Assembly: GCA_001464495.1 (NCBI GenBank)
Contig: LNDZ01000013.1
Span: 216,453 to 280,452 of the forward strand
Source of the DNA: Betaproteobacteria bacterium Ga0074130
GTDB taxonomy: Bacteria; Pseudomonadota; Gammaproteobacteria; Burkholderiales; Rhodocyclaceae
Direction: 5' to 3'
Length of the DNA: 64,000 bases
In this document: positions 41,097-49,406 of the stretch, piece by piece
Numbering within the stretch: position 1 is the first letter of the stretch
Layout: each line of letters starts with the position of its first letter
Notes under the pieces: generated by a model
What the model was told of the DNA's origin: nothing
Database searches by the model: none
Seen by the model: only the letters and a program-made list of their open reading frames with translations
Position numbers and translations under genes: made by a program

Positions 41097-42939
41097 CACC
41101 CACCCCCGTACAGTTATTGACAGGACTCCAAGAGGCCAACGGCTGCGCCGCTGGCCCAACTTCAAAACCCGTTACACCTTGCCCGCTTCGCCCCGGCTGG
41201 CCGACTCCCGCAGCCGTGCGCAGATTTCCTTCGCTCGCTGCATCGCATTGGGCACGCACTCCACCTGTTCCAGATGCCACGCCAGCGAGTGTTCCGCCGA
41301 ATTCATAAAGCTGCTGAGTAGCTGTTCGTCCGTCTTCTTTGTTGCCATGGTTGTTTCTCCTGATTTGCCACGAATTAAAGCGAGAGCAAAACGCCCTGTC
41401 GCTCACCACATCACGCACGCCAAACACCGCAGGCGGCGCAATATCCCCGTAGCGGGTAGGCGCTGCCGGTTCCGGCACGTCCTTTGCGAAGCGCCAGCGC
41501 TCCCCCGCTCTTGTGTAGGCCACGCGCAGCCGCAGCGCCTTGCGCTCGACAGCTGGCCCGCCTTGAATCTCGACATAGCGCCGCCAGTTGGCCGCGTCAG
41601 CAGCGGTGTACTTATCGTCCGGCTCACGCATGCGGCGAAGCTCACGCCACACGCCCACAGGTGCGCCCCCAATCTGCTGGAATTGGCGGATTCCCCACGC
41701 CCCGGCCCACGCTTCGACGCGCTGGCTACCCGTGACCGCGTCCAGGTTGTCGCCCTCTAAATCGCCTTGCACCTGATAGCCGTCAATGTTTTTGCTGACG
41801 TACTTAGCGACGTAACCCGCAGCGCTGCCGCGCTTCCAATCGATAGCGACAAACTCAACCCGGTTTTTTTTCGCGCCCGGCTCGTTGCCGTCCATGCGCA
41901 GCGCGTAATCACGAATCACAGCCCGCAGCAGCTTTACCGCATCAGCAGCAACGAAAAGCAGCATGTGCCAGTGCGGCGTTCCGTCGTGGTGCGGCTCTGC
42001 AATGCGGAAGCCATAAGGCCGAACACCCAGCCGGGCCAGCTTTGCGCGTATCTGTGCCCAAATGCGCACTAGATAGCCCTGTGCATCACGCGGCGTCGGA
42101 CTCCCCGCCTTGCTCCACTTTTGGTTATCAATCACGCGACCCCGCTCCCCGGTTGCTTTCGGGTGAAAGCTCGACGGCGTTGTGATCGTTATAAATTCCG
42201 CCGCATGGCCTAGCCCCTTTGCCACAGCCTCAAAGCCAGCAATGCGCACCATCAATTCACCGCGACGAATCGCCGGGTTTGCGTTGCTCTTTGCCACTAG
42301 CTCAGACAGCTTTAGAACGTCGCCGGTATCCAGATTGACCGCTTCCGAAGCCTCAAGCGCTGCCGCGTTGCGCCGCTTCTGCTGCGCCCGGCGTTGCACG
42401 GTTGTGTCGCTGGCGTAAATCTGCGCCCGGCGATGCACTAGGCCAAGGCTGATAAAGCCCTGCTCAAGCGCCCGCGCCTGCTGTACCCGCAAGCGCCGCC
42501 GCCACCATTGCGGGCACGTCATGCGCCGCACCGCGCCTAGATCAGTCACACCGACCAGCACACCGTCTGCATTGATCTTGACCGGGGGCGGCTCCACCCC
42601 CCAGCGCCGACAGAATTCAGCCATGCGCCCCCGCGCCATAGCCAAATCGCCAGCCGCCACCCCCGGCAAGCCCATGCACTCACGCGCCCGGCGCTCGGCC
42701 AAGTCGCAGAGCTCAGAATCCGACAAACTGACAGGCACTTTGATTGCTGCCAGCTTGTCGGCCATACTCTCAAGCCACGCCTGCGCACCAAACCAGCCAG
42801 ACGCGGCCCGCTGCCGCTCGTGCATCTGCCGCACACGCGGGCGCCATACGTCAGGGATAGCCGACATGGCGGCAACTTCCCAACCGTGCCGCTGCCTAGC
42901 GTGCGTTGTGGCGGATGCTTTCATACACGCCGCCCGCAT
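40984..42939 (-). CDS. HUH replication initiator, GpA/PM2 P12-type
   Basis: Rolling-circle initiator. HUH motif in PHWHMLLF near residue 323 and tyrosine motif GYVAKYVSKN near 374, with the two Tyr expected of GpA-type proteins. An alternative start is ATG 42867 with GGGAAG upstream. The last 130 residues (Gly-rich) read in a different frame over two plausible small genes; another frame has a stop at 41375-41377, just before the next ribosome site. A frameshift near 41400 or a true overlap are both possible. Confidence 0.85.
   Translation of the reverse strand: MRAACMKASATTHARQRHGWEVAAMSAIPDVWRPRVRQMHERQRAASGWFGAQAWLESMADKLAAIKVPVSLSDSELCDLAERRARECMGLPGVAAGDLAMARGRMAEFCRRWGVEPPPVKINADGVLVGVTDLGAVRRMTCPQWWRRRLRVQQARALEQGFISLGLVHRRAQIYASDTTVQRRAQQKRRNAAALEASEAVNLDTGDVLKLSELVAKSNANPAIRRGELMVRIAGFEAVAKGLGHAAEFITITTPSSFHPKATGERGRVIDNQKWSKAGSPTPRDAQGYLVRIWAQIRAKLARLGVRPYGFRIAEPHHDGTPHWHMLLFVAADAVKLLRAVIRDYALRMDGNEPGAKKNRVEFVAIDWKRGSAAGYVAKYVSKNIDGYQVQGDLEGDNLDAVTGSQRVEAWAGAWGIRQFQQIGGAPVGVWRELRRMREPDDKYTAADAANWRRYVEIQGGPAVERKALRLRVAYTRAGERWRFAKDVPEPAAPTRYGDIAPPAVFGVRDVVSDRAFCSRFNSWQIRRNNHGNKEDGRTATQQLYEFGGTLAGVASGTGGVRAQCDAASEGNLRTAAGVGQPGRSGQGVTGFEVGPAAQPLASWSPVNNCTGVGDGRGRNEFGGGAGGDRRNPRGAGGGKSDVSGAGRGGD
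41172..41348 (-). CDS. Prophage hypothetical protein, 58 residues
   Basis: ATG 41348 with a strong GGAGAAA site. Soluble helical product (MATKKTDEQLLSSFMNSAEH, then AWHLEQVECVPNAMQRAKEI). It is overlapped on another frame by the replication ORF; the good ribosome site supports it as real. Confidence 0.6.
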   Translation of the reverse strand: MATKKTDEQLLSSFMNSAEHSLAWHLEQVECVPNAMQRAKEICARLRESASRGEAGKV

Positions 42940-42988
42940 CGATCACACCAATAGCCGAACTTTTTTAACTTTCGGCCCCGGTAAACCT

Positions 42989-42997
42989 TTATCCACA
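42989..42997 (+). promoter_or_regulatory. Perfect DnaA box upstream of the replication initiator
   Basis: TTATCCACA, the strong DnaA-box consensus, lies in the 121-base gap between the initiator and the 83-residue gene. Alone it could be chance, but its position suits a prophage origin or DnaA control of rep expression. Confidence 0.5.
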
Positions 42998-43060
42998 CCC
43001 ACTGGCTAGGCTGATGCCCACGCCACAAGCAAGCCAGTAGTTTCAACATTTTGCGAACTC

Positions 43061-43312
43061 TCACGCTGCGCAAACCTTGTTCAGCCAGTCCCGCAGATCA
43101 CGTGCCCGCGTCTTGATCGCCGTCCGGGTTTCGTCTGCCAATGCCTCCCATGTACGCCCGGCCAAATCCTCGCGCAGCCGTGCCACGCGCAATAGCATCA
43201 AGCGTTCATGAGGCGATGACGTTGCCCACTTCTGCGCAAAGGGGTCGCGGTAGCCGCCAACGATGGCGCGACATTCCGCAAGTTTCTGCAATCCGTGCTG
43301 GGTAGCTGCCAT
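43061..43312 (-). CDS. Prophage early hypothetical protein, 83 residues
   Basis: Soluble helical product (MAATQHGLQKLAECRAIVGG) with a basic end (RTAIKTRARDLRDWLNKV). First gene of the minus-strand operon, upstream of the initiator. No family recognised; an early regulator is plausible. Confidence 0.6.
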   Translation of the reverse strand: MAATQHGLQKLAECRAIVGGYRDPFAQKWATSSPHERLMLLRVARLREDLAGRTWEALADETRTAIKTRARDLRDWLNKVCAA

Positions 43313-43411
43313 GGGTTCGCCTCCTGTGAAGTTGGGCGAACTCTGCGGAAAAAATCACAGGCTGGCAATATGGGCAAATCCCGCAAAACCTTGCAGGACA
43401 AGCGATTTGAC

Positions 43412-43433
43412 ACAGCAGCACTTTTGCTGCTGT
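43412..43433. promoter_or_regulatory. Inverted repeat in the right control region of the prophage
   Basis: ACAGCAGCA (43412-43420), CTTT, TGCTGCTGT (43425-43433): a perfect 9-bp stem. It lies 100 bases upstream of the first minus-strand prophage gene, so an operator is likely. The stretch 43434-43556 has no gene I can support. Confidence 0.5.
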
Positions 43434-43556
43434 AATGGAATTTACGACATACGCAGGAGTTTTGCGCTGTCTAAGCGTTTAGCGGTTTCATTTGCAAAAA
43501 TCCGCCCCGCTAAATTTTTTTCTTCTTTTAAATCAGATGGATAAATGAAACTATGA

Positions 43557-43584
43557 TTTGACAATAATACACATTATTCATCTA
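43557..43584 (+). other. attR: dif-like XerCD site
   Basis: Reads TTTGACAATAA, centre TACACA, TTATTCATCTA. The core ATAATACACATTAT (43564-43577) equals that of attL; the outer arms differ, as expected if phage and host halves were exchanged. A second TTATGTGCC at 43585-43593 resembles a XerC arm. Confidence 0.8.
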
Positions 43585-43792
43585 TTATGTGCCGTGTAAT
43601 AGCGGGCACCAGCAATCACCAAAATGGTGAACCCAAGCACTAGCGCGATTGGTTATGTGATCTACGCCTGAAAACCAAATGGTTAAGACATTCAGAGGCA
43701 CCCGCACGAAAAGCGTGGTGCCGTCTGATTTGAATACAAGCGCGCAAGGGTAGAGGAGAATATGCAAGCTTGGGCAGATGTTTCCTCCGTGC

Positions 43793-43806
43793 TTGACTTG
43801 CATCAA
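43793..43806 (+). promoter_or_regulatory. FNR/ANR-type box upstream of the Usp gene
   Basis: TTGACTTGCATCAA: half-sites TTGAC and ATCAA with 4 bases between, one base from the FNR consensus TTGAT-N4-ATCAA. It lies 35 bases upstream of the start, so the Usp gene is probably controlled by oxygen limitation. FNR control of tandem Usp genes is well known. Confidence 0.6.
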
Positions 43807-43840
43807 ATCAGCCGCTGCGCCAAAGCCCTAGGATCACCCT

Positions 43841-44770
43841 ATGATCAAGCAAACGAACGCATCAACGCCCCCCCAAGCCATGCACTTTTTACTGGCTGTA
43901 GACGGCTCAGAGTCATCCACCCGCGCAGCGCAGTGGCTCGCCACGCTAGCGCAAACGCATCTTGCGCTGCGATGCACGGCCCTGTATGTCCTGCACCCAT
44001 TGATGGTAGGTGAAGTTAGTGCCTTAGCCCCAGCTCATGTAAGCCTTGACGAACGAGAACAAGAGGCCGATTTGGCTTTGGCTAAGATATCAGACCTGCT
44101 TGAAAGCGCTGGCGTGGCTCACATCACGCAAACCAGCATAGGCAATGCCGTTGATACCCTTCTGTCTCACGCCCATAGCCTAGGTGCCGATGCGCTCGTG
44201 GTCGGGCGGCGCGGCCAGGGGGCGCTGCGTGCGGCCTTGCTCGGCTCCGTCTCCTCCAAATTGGTGCAACACGCGCAGGTGCCCGTCATCGTGGTGGGAG
44301 AAAACACGCCGGTTGCCGCGCCAATACGCACAGACGGCGATCGACCACTGAAGGTTTTGCTAGCATTAGATCGTTTTCCCAATGCGCTTCGAGCAGCCGA
44401 CTTTGCAGCAAAGCTGGTTCAGCAATCCGGGGGCGAATTGCACGCGGTGCACGTTCGGCCCACGTTAACGCTTGCCGAGGCCCTGCTGAGCACGCGCCAG
44501 CATTTGCTCGATTATTGGGCAGATAATGATGCCAACGCTTCCATGGCGGCGCCGCGCAAACTTATGCAAACCCGAGGCCTTGAGATTCACGAGCATGCGT
44601 CAACCAGCGATACGCCAGATCAGGCCATTGGCCAGCTCGCCATAGAGCTGGCATGCGAACTGGTTGTCATGGGCACACGGGGTTTGAGCCCGGTGTCTGC
44701 CTCGATCATGGGTTCGGTATCTCAAGGTGTATTGACCCAGGCCAACGTAGCAGTGGCTTTGGTGAAATAG
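43841..44770 (+). CDS. Tandem universal stress protein (two UspA domains)
   Basis: 309 residues, AGGA before the start. Domain 1 (about 12-150) ends with GRRGQGALRAALLGSVSSKL; domain 2 (about 165-309) ends with GTRGLSPVSASIMGSVSQGV. Both keep the Gly-x2-Gly-x9-Gly-Ser ATP-binding pattern. Tandem Usps act in anaerobic and stress survival; the FNR-type box supports this. Confidence 0.88.
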   Translation: MIKQTNASTPPQAMHFLLAVDGSESSTRAAQWLATLAQTHLALRCTALYVLHPLMVGEVSALAPAHVSLDEREQEADLALAKISDLLESAGVAHITQTSIGNAVDTLLSHAHSLGADALVVGRRGQGALRAALLGSVSSKLVQHAQVPVIVVGENTPVAAPIRTDGDRPLKVLLALDRFPNALRAADFAAKLVQQSGGELHAVHVRPTLTLAEALLSTRQHLLDYWADNDANASMAAPRKLMQTRGLEIHEHASTSDTPDQAIGQLAIELACELVVMGTRGLSPVSASIMGSVSQGVLTQANVAVALVK

Positions 44771-45442
44771 CCCCACCTTTAGGACGCTTCGCGCATTTTG
44801 AGCGTTGATAAAGCAAAAATGGCACATATTGCATAGCGATTTACGTAAGACGTAAGCATTCAGTTAATTCACCCATTTTCAACAGGGACCGAATTGTTTT
44901 GCGCTGCAGTTTGAGCGTGTTCAAGAAGCTTGCACTGGAGTTTTCTTTTCTGACAAGCGATATGTCGCCCTTCCTCTTATTTTAATTAGGCTCTACAGGC
45001 ATCCAAGGTTGTCCAATGCCCATCTATAACCGTGCTAGAAAATATGGCGCAGGAAGTACTCCCCCGCTATATCAAGGCCAGAAGCCAAGACGGTCGAGTT
45101 GAAAGTATTGCTGGGTGCCTTCAGGCGTTTTGAATGCAACGGAGAAGAAGGGCTGGCTCGAATGTGCATCTAGCCCAACCGCTGAAAAGGGCACCTCAAA
45201 ATGGATCAACGATTCATGCCCACTTATTGTGGCTAGGTGAGTTGTATCAGCTAAATCTTGCTGATACAGGCACTACATTTGAGCTGACGCTTAGGATGCA
45301 GGAAAACAAAAAGGTGGCACCGCAATTGAAATTGACCGGTTGATACGCGATCCAGTAAGGGCGTAAGCAAACGTAAAAGTGGAACTAAAGCAGAGCGGCG
45401 GGTGCCAAACTGGCAACTACTCAGAGTGACCAGTTTCAGGAG
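44771..45442. other. Intergenic region without a convincing gene
   Basis: About 670 bases. A 69-codon frame at 45134-45343 lacks a ribosome site and family resemblance. A tandem ACGTAAG occurs near 44843-44857. The stretch may hold a remnant. Confidence 0.4.
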
Positions 45443-45943
45443 TTGATCATGCCCTGCACTACCCGCCTGCTTCTCCCCCTTACTGCTTGGCTACTTTTAT
45501 CAGCCTGCGCAACGACATCACCCCAACCATTACCCTTTGATCTGGTCGACAAGTCAAACATCGCCCATCGAGGTCTGTTCAAACAAGCCGACAGCAGCAT
45601 TGAGGTACGGATTGCCGATAAGGTCTATACCGGCTTCTACGTCATTTCGTCGAGCACCGCACGCTCCACCGACTTTGGTTTTGGCATGGGCTTCGGTGGT
45701 TATGGTCGCTACGGGTATGGTGGTTATGGGGCGTACCCGATCGAGCGCTGGACGGTGATTAGCAATAACAATGGCCGCGCGCATATGCAAAATGCTGAGG
45801 GCGACAGACTCAATTGCGAGTTTCTCTTTGAAGGGCGTCGCCTCGTGGGCGAATGCCGTTCACCGCAAGGGGCGATTTATCAGATGGTTGCCAATCAGTC
45901 AGTAAGCAACCCGCCCCCTGCCCCTTCACCCACAAAAAACTAA
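45443..45943 (+). CDS. Lipoprotein with Gly/Tyr-rich segment
   Basis: 166 residues; start ATG 45443 or 45449, with AGGAG upstream. A lipoprotein signal ends in LSAC. The middle contains FGFGMGFGGYGRYGYGGYGA, then a soluble beta-rich end with two Cys. Family unknown; probably outer-membrane anchored. It converges on the ankyrin gene with a 4-base gap. Confidence 0.7.
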   Translation: MIMPCTTRLLLPLTAWLLLSACATTSPQPLPFDLVDKSNIAHRGLFKQADSSIEVRIADKVYTGFYVISSSTARSTDFGFGMGFGGYGRYGYGGYGAYPIERWTVISNNNGRAHMQNAEGDRLNCEFLFEGRRLVGECRSPQGAIYQMVANQSVSNPPPAPSPTKN

Positions 45944-45947
45944 TCCC

Positions 45948-46847
45948 TTATTTTGCTGTTGCTGCTTCGGTCTGGAATGGGGGCGAGACATACTCACCGC
46001 TTTCCTGGGGCTTCGTCGGGGCCGTCTTTGCTTCATCAGGCTTAATCACCTCTGCCGGCTTGTTTGCATCGGCCTTTGAGGATTGAGATTTTGTAGGCTC
46101 AACCTTTACTGGCTCAATCTTGCTTGCCTCGGCTTTAGTGGCGTCACCTTTTTGGACATCGCCTTTAGGGGCTTCAAGCTTTGGTGCCTCAGGGGTCGTG
46201 GCAACTGGTTTCTCTGCTTTGATGAGCTCGAACAATTTGGTCAGCTCGGTATTGTTGTTCTTCTGCGCCAATGTCAGCGGGGAATTGCCGTGTTGATCGA
46301 CCAGTGTGGCATCGGCCTTCGAATTGATCAGCAGTTTGACGATGGCCAGATTGCCATTCTTGGCCGCTAGCATCAGTGCGGTTTGTTCATTGGGTGCGCG
46401 GGCATCCACGTTTGCACCCTTACGCAGCAGATAGCTAACCATCTCAGCCTGTTCGGCAAATACCGCGTAGTGCAAGGGTGTCCAGCCTGTGTGGTTGAGC
46501 TCCGCGCCGGCCGTTAGCAGAAAGTCCATGGCCGGCAGTTTGCCGTTGTAAGCAGCAAGCATCAGCGGACTATCGCCCACACGGTTACGGGCATTTGGAT
46601 TGGCCTTGCCCTTGAGCAGTATCTCTAGCAAGCGCACATTGCCATTGCGCGCAGCCACGTGGAGCAGCGTATTCCCGGCGGGATCGACGCTATTCACGTC
46701 CATGCCACGGTTGACGAGATTAATGACAGTGTCCGTGTCGTCGCGATACACGGCGGCAATGAGATCGTCATAGGCGCCGGCCAACACCGTCGCACTGCTG
46801 GCAGCAAGGGTGAAACCGACGATCAGGGCGCGGAAAGTTGTTTTCAT
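45948..46847 (-). CDS. Secreted ankyrin-repeat protein
   Basis: 299 residues: signal peptide (cleavage near VLAGA), then five or six ankyrin repeats from about 28 to 215 (GNTLLHVAARNGNVRLLEIL and similar), and a Lys/Pro/Glu-rich low-complexity C-terminus. The location next to tatD is common in Betaproteobacteria. Likely a periplasmic scaffold; the partner is unknown. Confidence 0.88.
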   Translation of the reverse strand: MKTTFRALIVGFTLAASSATVLAGAYDDLIAAVYRDDTDTVINLVNRGMDVNSVDPAGNTLLHVAARNGNVRLLEILLKGKANPNARNRVGDSPLMLAAYNGKLPAMDFLLTAGAELNHTGWTPLHYAVFAEQAEMVSYLLRKGANVDARAPNEQTALMLAAKNGNLAIVKLLINSKADATLVDQHGNSPLTLAQKNNNTELTKLFELIKAEKPVATTPEAPKLEAPKGDVQKGDATKAEASKIEPVKVEPTKSQSSKADANKPAEVIKPDEAKTAPTKPQESGEYVSPPFQTEAATAK

Positions 46848-47656
46848 GGGTGTACGCTGGGGAAGAGGCGGAAGAAATTACGAGTGGTTGCTTCGGCAAC
46901 GGCTGCCGCGGAAATGCCGCGCAGCTGAGCCAGTTCATTGGCGACAAATTGCACGTAAGCGGGCTCGTTGGTCTTGCCGCGATACGGCACCGGCGCCAAA
47001 TAAGGGGAGTCGGTTTCGACCAGTATGCGGTCCAGTGGTGCTTTGGCGGCGACGTCTTTCAGGCCGACAGCATTCTTGAAGGTCACAATGCCCGAAAAGG
47101 ATAAGTGGAAACCTAGATCCACAGCCGCTTGGGCAACTTCCCAAGATTCGGTAAAGCAATGAAAGATGCCGCCGACCTCCCCTGCCTCTTCTTCTTTCAG
47201 GATGCGCAAAGTGTCATCTGCCGCTGAACGGGTGTGGATGATCAGCGGCTTCTTAAGAATTTTCGCGGCGCGGATATGCGTACGGAAACGCTCTCGCTGC
47301 CATTCCAGATCTCCGGTCAGTCGGTAGTAATCAAGGCCGGTTTCACCCACCGCGATGACTTTGGGATGCTCGCCCAAGCGCACTAAGGTATCCACATCGG
47401 GCTCCACCAGCGGCACATCGTCTGGATTATCCGCATCCACCACGCCGGCTTCGTAATCGGGGTGCACCCCAACAGTGGCATACAGGTTGTCATGCTGCTC
47501 GGCGAGCGCCAGCACTTCGGGAAATTTTTCCAGCGTGACGCTGATGCAGAGCGCATGTCCCACCCCGGCCTTTTCCATGTTGGCAAGGATTTCCGGCGTG
47601 CGTACCGCCAAGTCGGGGAAGTTGAGGTGGCAGTGGGAATCAATCAGTTGAGGCAT
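46844..47656 (-). CDS. tatD: TatD-family metal-dependent deoxyribonuclease
   Basis: 270 residues with the family motifs in order: SHCHLNF (His pair), AVGETGLDYY (bridging Glu), IIHTRSA, FHCFTES and ETDSPYLAP (catalytic Asp). It acts as a 3'-5' DNA exonuclease in the cytoplasm. The end overlaps the ankyrin gene by 4 bases. A PilZ-domain gene often sits between holB and tatD in Betaproteobacteria; here the gap is only 86 bases. Confidence 0.92.
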   Translation of the reverse strand: MPQLIDSHCHLNFPDLAVRTPEILANMEKAGVGHALCISVTLEKFPEVLALAEQHDNLYATVGVHPDYEAGVVDADNPDDVPLVEPDVDTLVRLGEHPKVIAVGETGLDYYRLTGDLEWQRERFRTHIRAAKILKKPLIIHTRSAADDTLRILKEEEAGEVGGIFHCFTESWEVAQAAVDLGFHLSFSGIVTFKNAVGLKDVAAKAPLDRILVETDSPYLAPVPYRGKTNEPAYVQFVANELAQLRGISAAAVAEATTRNFFRLFPSVHP

Positions 47657-47742
47657 GGTGTCTAGAACTTCAGCAGCGGCTGATGCGGATGAATCGTATT
47701 TTGTTCCTGTGCGAGAGGATAAACAAGGGGAGGTAGCTTGCC

Positions 47743-48798
47743 TTATCGCTGTTGAGGCGCAACTGCCGCAAGGTAACGCCCCGCCATGTCTTCAAGCATT
47801 AATTGGGCATTCAGCGGGTGATTCACGGTCGAGCGGATCTTGCTCACGTCCGCATAGCCACGCGCCAAGCGGCTCGGGCTGGCCTGCTTAGCCATACTTT
47901 GCAGGGTGAGTGCGGCACTGGCGAAATAGCGTGGCGGTTCGCCCAGCTGCACGCGCTGCAAGTCATACAGCCACTTCTGCAGTGCATCCGTCAGGTGTTC
48001 AGCGCGCCACGCGCCACTTTTGCCGGACAAGGTACTCAGCCACTTTCCGGCCAAGGTAACCACATCGGTCTTGGTATCAGCAAAAGACTCGGCTGCTTGT
48101 GCGTATTGGCTATCGAGCCCGGCAGTCGCCCACTCCACCGCCGCCAGTGGTGCGCCACCGACCAAAGGCAGGAGTTTTTCTGCATTTTTGACGCCTTCGG
48201 ACTTCAGCCAGGCAATCGCTTCCTCGTGTTTGGGCATGCCGAAAACCACCTTTCGGCAGCGACTTAAAAGGGTTGGCAACAGACGCCTAATATTTGAAGA
48301 AACCAATATGAAATATACATTTGGCGGTGGTTCTTCAAGCATTTTAAGAAGTGAATTGGCGGCCGCAAGGTTCATGGCTTCCGCCGGATGGATCAGCACA
48401 ATCCGGGCACCACTGCGGTGGCTGCCGACGAACACAAAGTCTTCCAGTGCGCGCACCTGATCGATCTTGATCTGGGTGGAAGGCTTCTTAGTCTTGCTGC
48501 TTTTCTCTGCGCCCTCTTCTTCCTCGGTTTCTTCATCCAAGGTGAGCAGGCGAATATCGGGATGATTGCCGCTGGACAATAACTGACACGATGTGCAGTG
48601 ACCACAGGCGGATGTGGCTGTTCCCTTGCTGGCGCTCTCGCACAATAACCACGCGGCAAACTGCTCGGCAAACTGCACCTTGCCCACGCCGGCAACGCCA
48701 GTGAAGAGCAGCCCATGCGATAAGGACTCAAGCCGTTCGGTCAGGCTATTCCAGAGTGGAATGTTCCACTCATATATTTTATTAACAGAGACTTGCAA
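47743..48798 (-). CDS. holB: DNA polymerase III subunit delta prime
   Basis: The frame extends to an ATG at 48849 inside tmk, but the protein family starts near IYEWNIPLW, so I choose TTG 48798 (about 351 residues) with reserve. P-loop-like GVAGVGKVQ, the zinc module ([15 protein letters not shown]), [12 protein letters not shown] and the SRC motif [10 protein letters not shown] are present. It is part of the clamp loader. It overlaps the 3' end of tmk. Confidence 0.88.
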   Translation of the reverse strand: MQVSVNKIYEWNIPLWNSLTERLESLSHGLLFTGVAGVGKVQFAEQFAAWLLCESASKGTATSACGHCTSCQLLSSGNHPDIRLLTLDEETEEEEGAEKSSKTKKPSTQIKIDQVRALEDFVFVGSHRSGARIVLIHPAEAMNLAAANSLLKMLEEPPPNVYFILVSSNIRRLLPTLLSRCRKVVFGMPKHEEAIAWLKSEGVKNAEKLLPLVGGAPLAAVEWATAGLDSQYAQAAESFADTKTDVVTLAGKWLSTLSGKSGAWRAEHLTDALQKWLYDLQRVQLGEPPRYFASAALTLQSMAKQASPSRLARGYADVSKIRSTVNHPLNAQLMLEDMAGRYLAAVAPQQR

Positions 48799-49405
48799 TT
48801 TCTTTCTCAAGTAAATTATTGATATCGGCCACTGTGTGGCGAGCATCAATCACACGGATTCTGTGGGCAAACTCAGCAGCACGAGCCAGGTAGGCTGAAC
48901 GAACACGCTCGTGAAAATCGAGTTTCTCCTGCTCGAAGCGATCAGGGGCTGTCCCCGTGCCATTGCGCCGTTCTTGGGCCTGCGCGACTGGGAGGTCAAA
49001 AATAAAGGTTAAGTCTGGCTGGATGGCATCACTACCGGTGCCCTGCACCCAGTTTTCCAGCTGTTGCAGCTTGGCAAGCTCAAGGCCTCTGCCCCCGCCC
49101 TGATAGGCAAAGCTGGCATCCGTAAATCGGTCTGACAGCACCCACGCCCCGCGCGACAGCGCCGGCAGAATGACCTGCGCCAGATGCTCGCGTCGTGCCG
49201 CAAACATCAGCAGCGCCTCGGTTTCCAGATGCATGGATTCGCTCAACAGCAGGCCGCGCAGCTTCTCGCCGAGTGGCGTGCCACCCGGTTCGCGCGTGGA
49301 AACCACATCGATACCCTTGCTGCGCAGATGTTCGACGGCCCAAGCGTGTTGCGAGCTTTTGCCTGCGCCATCAATACCTTCGAACGTGATGAACTTGCCT
49401 TTCAA
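48782..49405 (-). CDS. tmk: Thymidylate kinase
   Basis: 207 residues. P-loop [41 protein letters not shown] and a LID-region [15 protein letters not shown]. Converts dTMP to dTDP. It is one base after mltG and precedes holB, a common order. Confidence 0.95.
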   Translation of the reverse strand: MKGKFITFEGIDGAGKSSQHAWAVEHLRSKGIDVVSTREPGGTPLGEKLRGLLLSESMHLETEALLMFAARREHLAQVILPALSRGAWVLSDRFTDASFAYQGGGRGLELAKLQQLENWVQGTGSDAIQPDLTFIFDLPVAQAQERRNGTGTAPDRFEQEKLDFHERVRSAYLARAAEFAHRIRVIDARHTVADINNLLEKEIASLC

Positions 49406-49406
49406 A

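Larger units (their letters stand above)
32560..43577. mobile_element. Corticovirus (PM2)-like tailless prophage integrated at a dif-like site
   Basis: An 11.0-kb element between two copies of ATAATACACATTAT, close to the 10.1-kb PM2 genome. It contains a PM2 P2-like major capsid protein, an A32/FtsK-type packaging ATPase, an HUH replication initiator of the GpA type (as PM2 P12), an endolysin and more than ten small membrane proteins, nearly all on the minus strand with ATGA overlaps. Two genes at the left end are on the plus strand and end at the shared terminator. There is no integrase, tail tube, portal or terminase gene. Confidence 0.88.

Noticed and set aside
33373..43312. Tailed prophage remnant, suggested by collar and fibre-assembly-like genes
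   Set aside because: No portal, terminase, tail tube, tape measure or baseplate genes are present in a compact, overlapping gene set.
43263..43544. Plus-strand frame at the right end of the prophage
   Set aside because: No ribosome site, odd composition, overlaps the control region and the 83-residue gene.
32560..43577. Filamentous (inovirus) prophage, suggested by dif integration, Zot-like ATPase and HUH initiator
   Set aside because: The PM2 P2-like capsid protein, lambda-R-type endolysin and holin-like genes do not fit a non-lytic filamentous phage.
45134..45343. 69-residue plus-strand frame in the Usp-lipoprotein gap
   Set aside because: No ribosome site and no recognisable features; possibly a remnant but unsupported.
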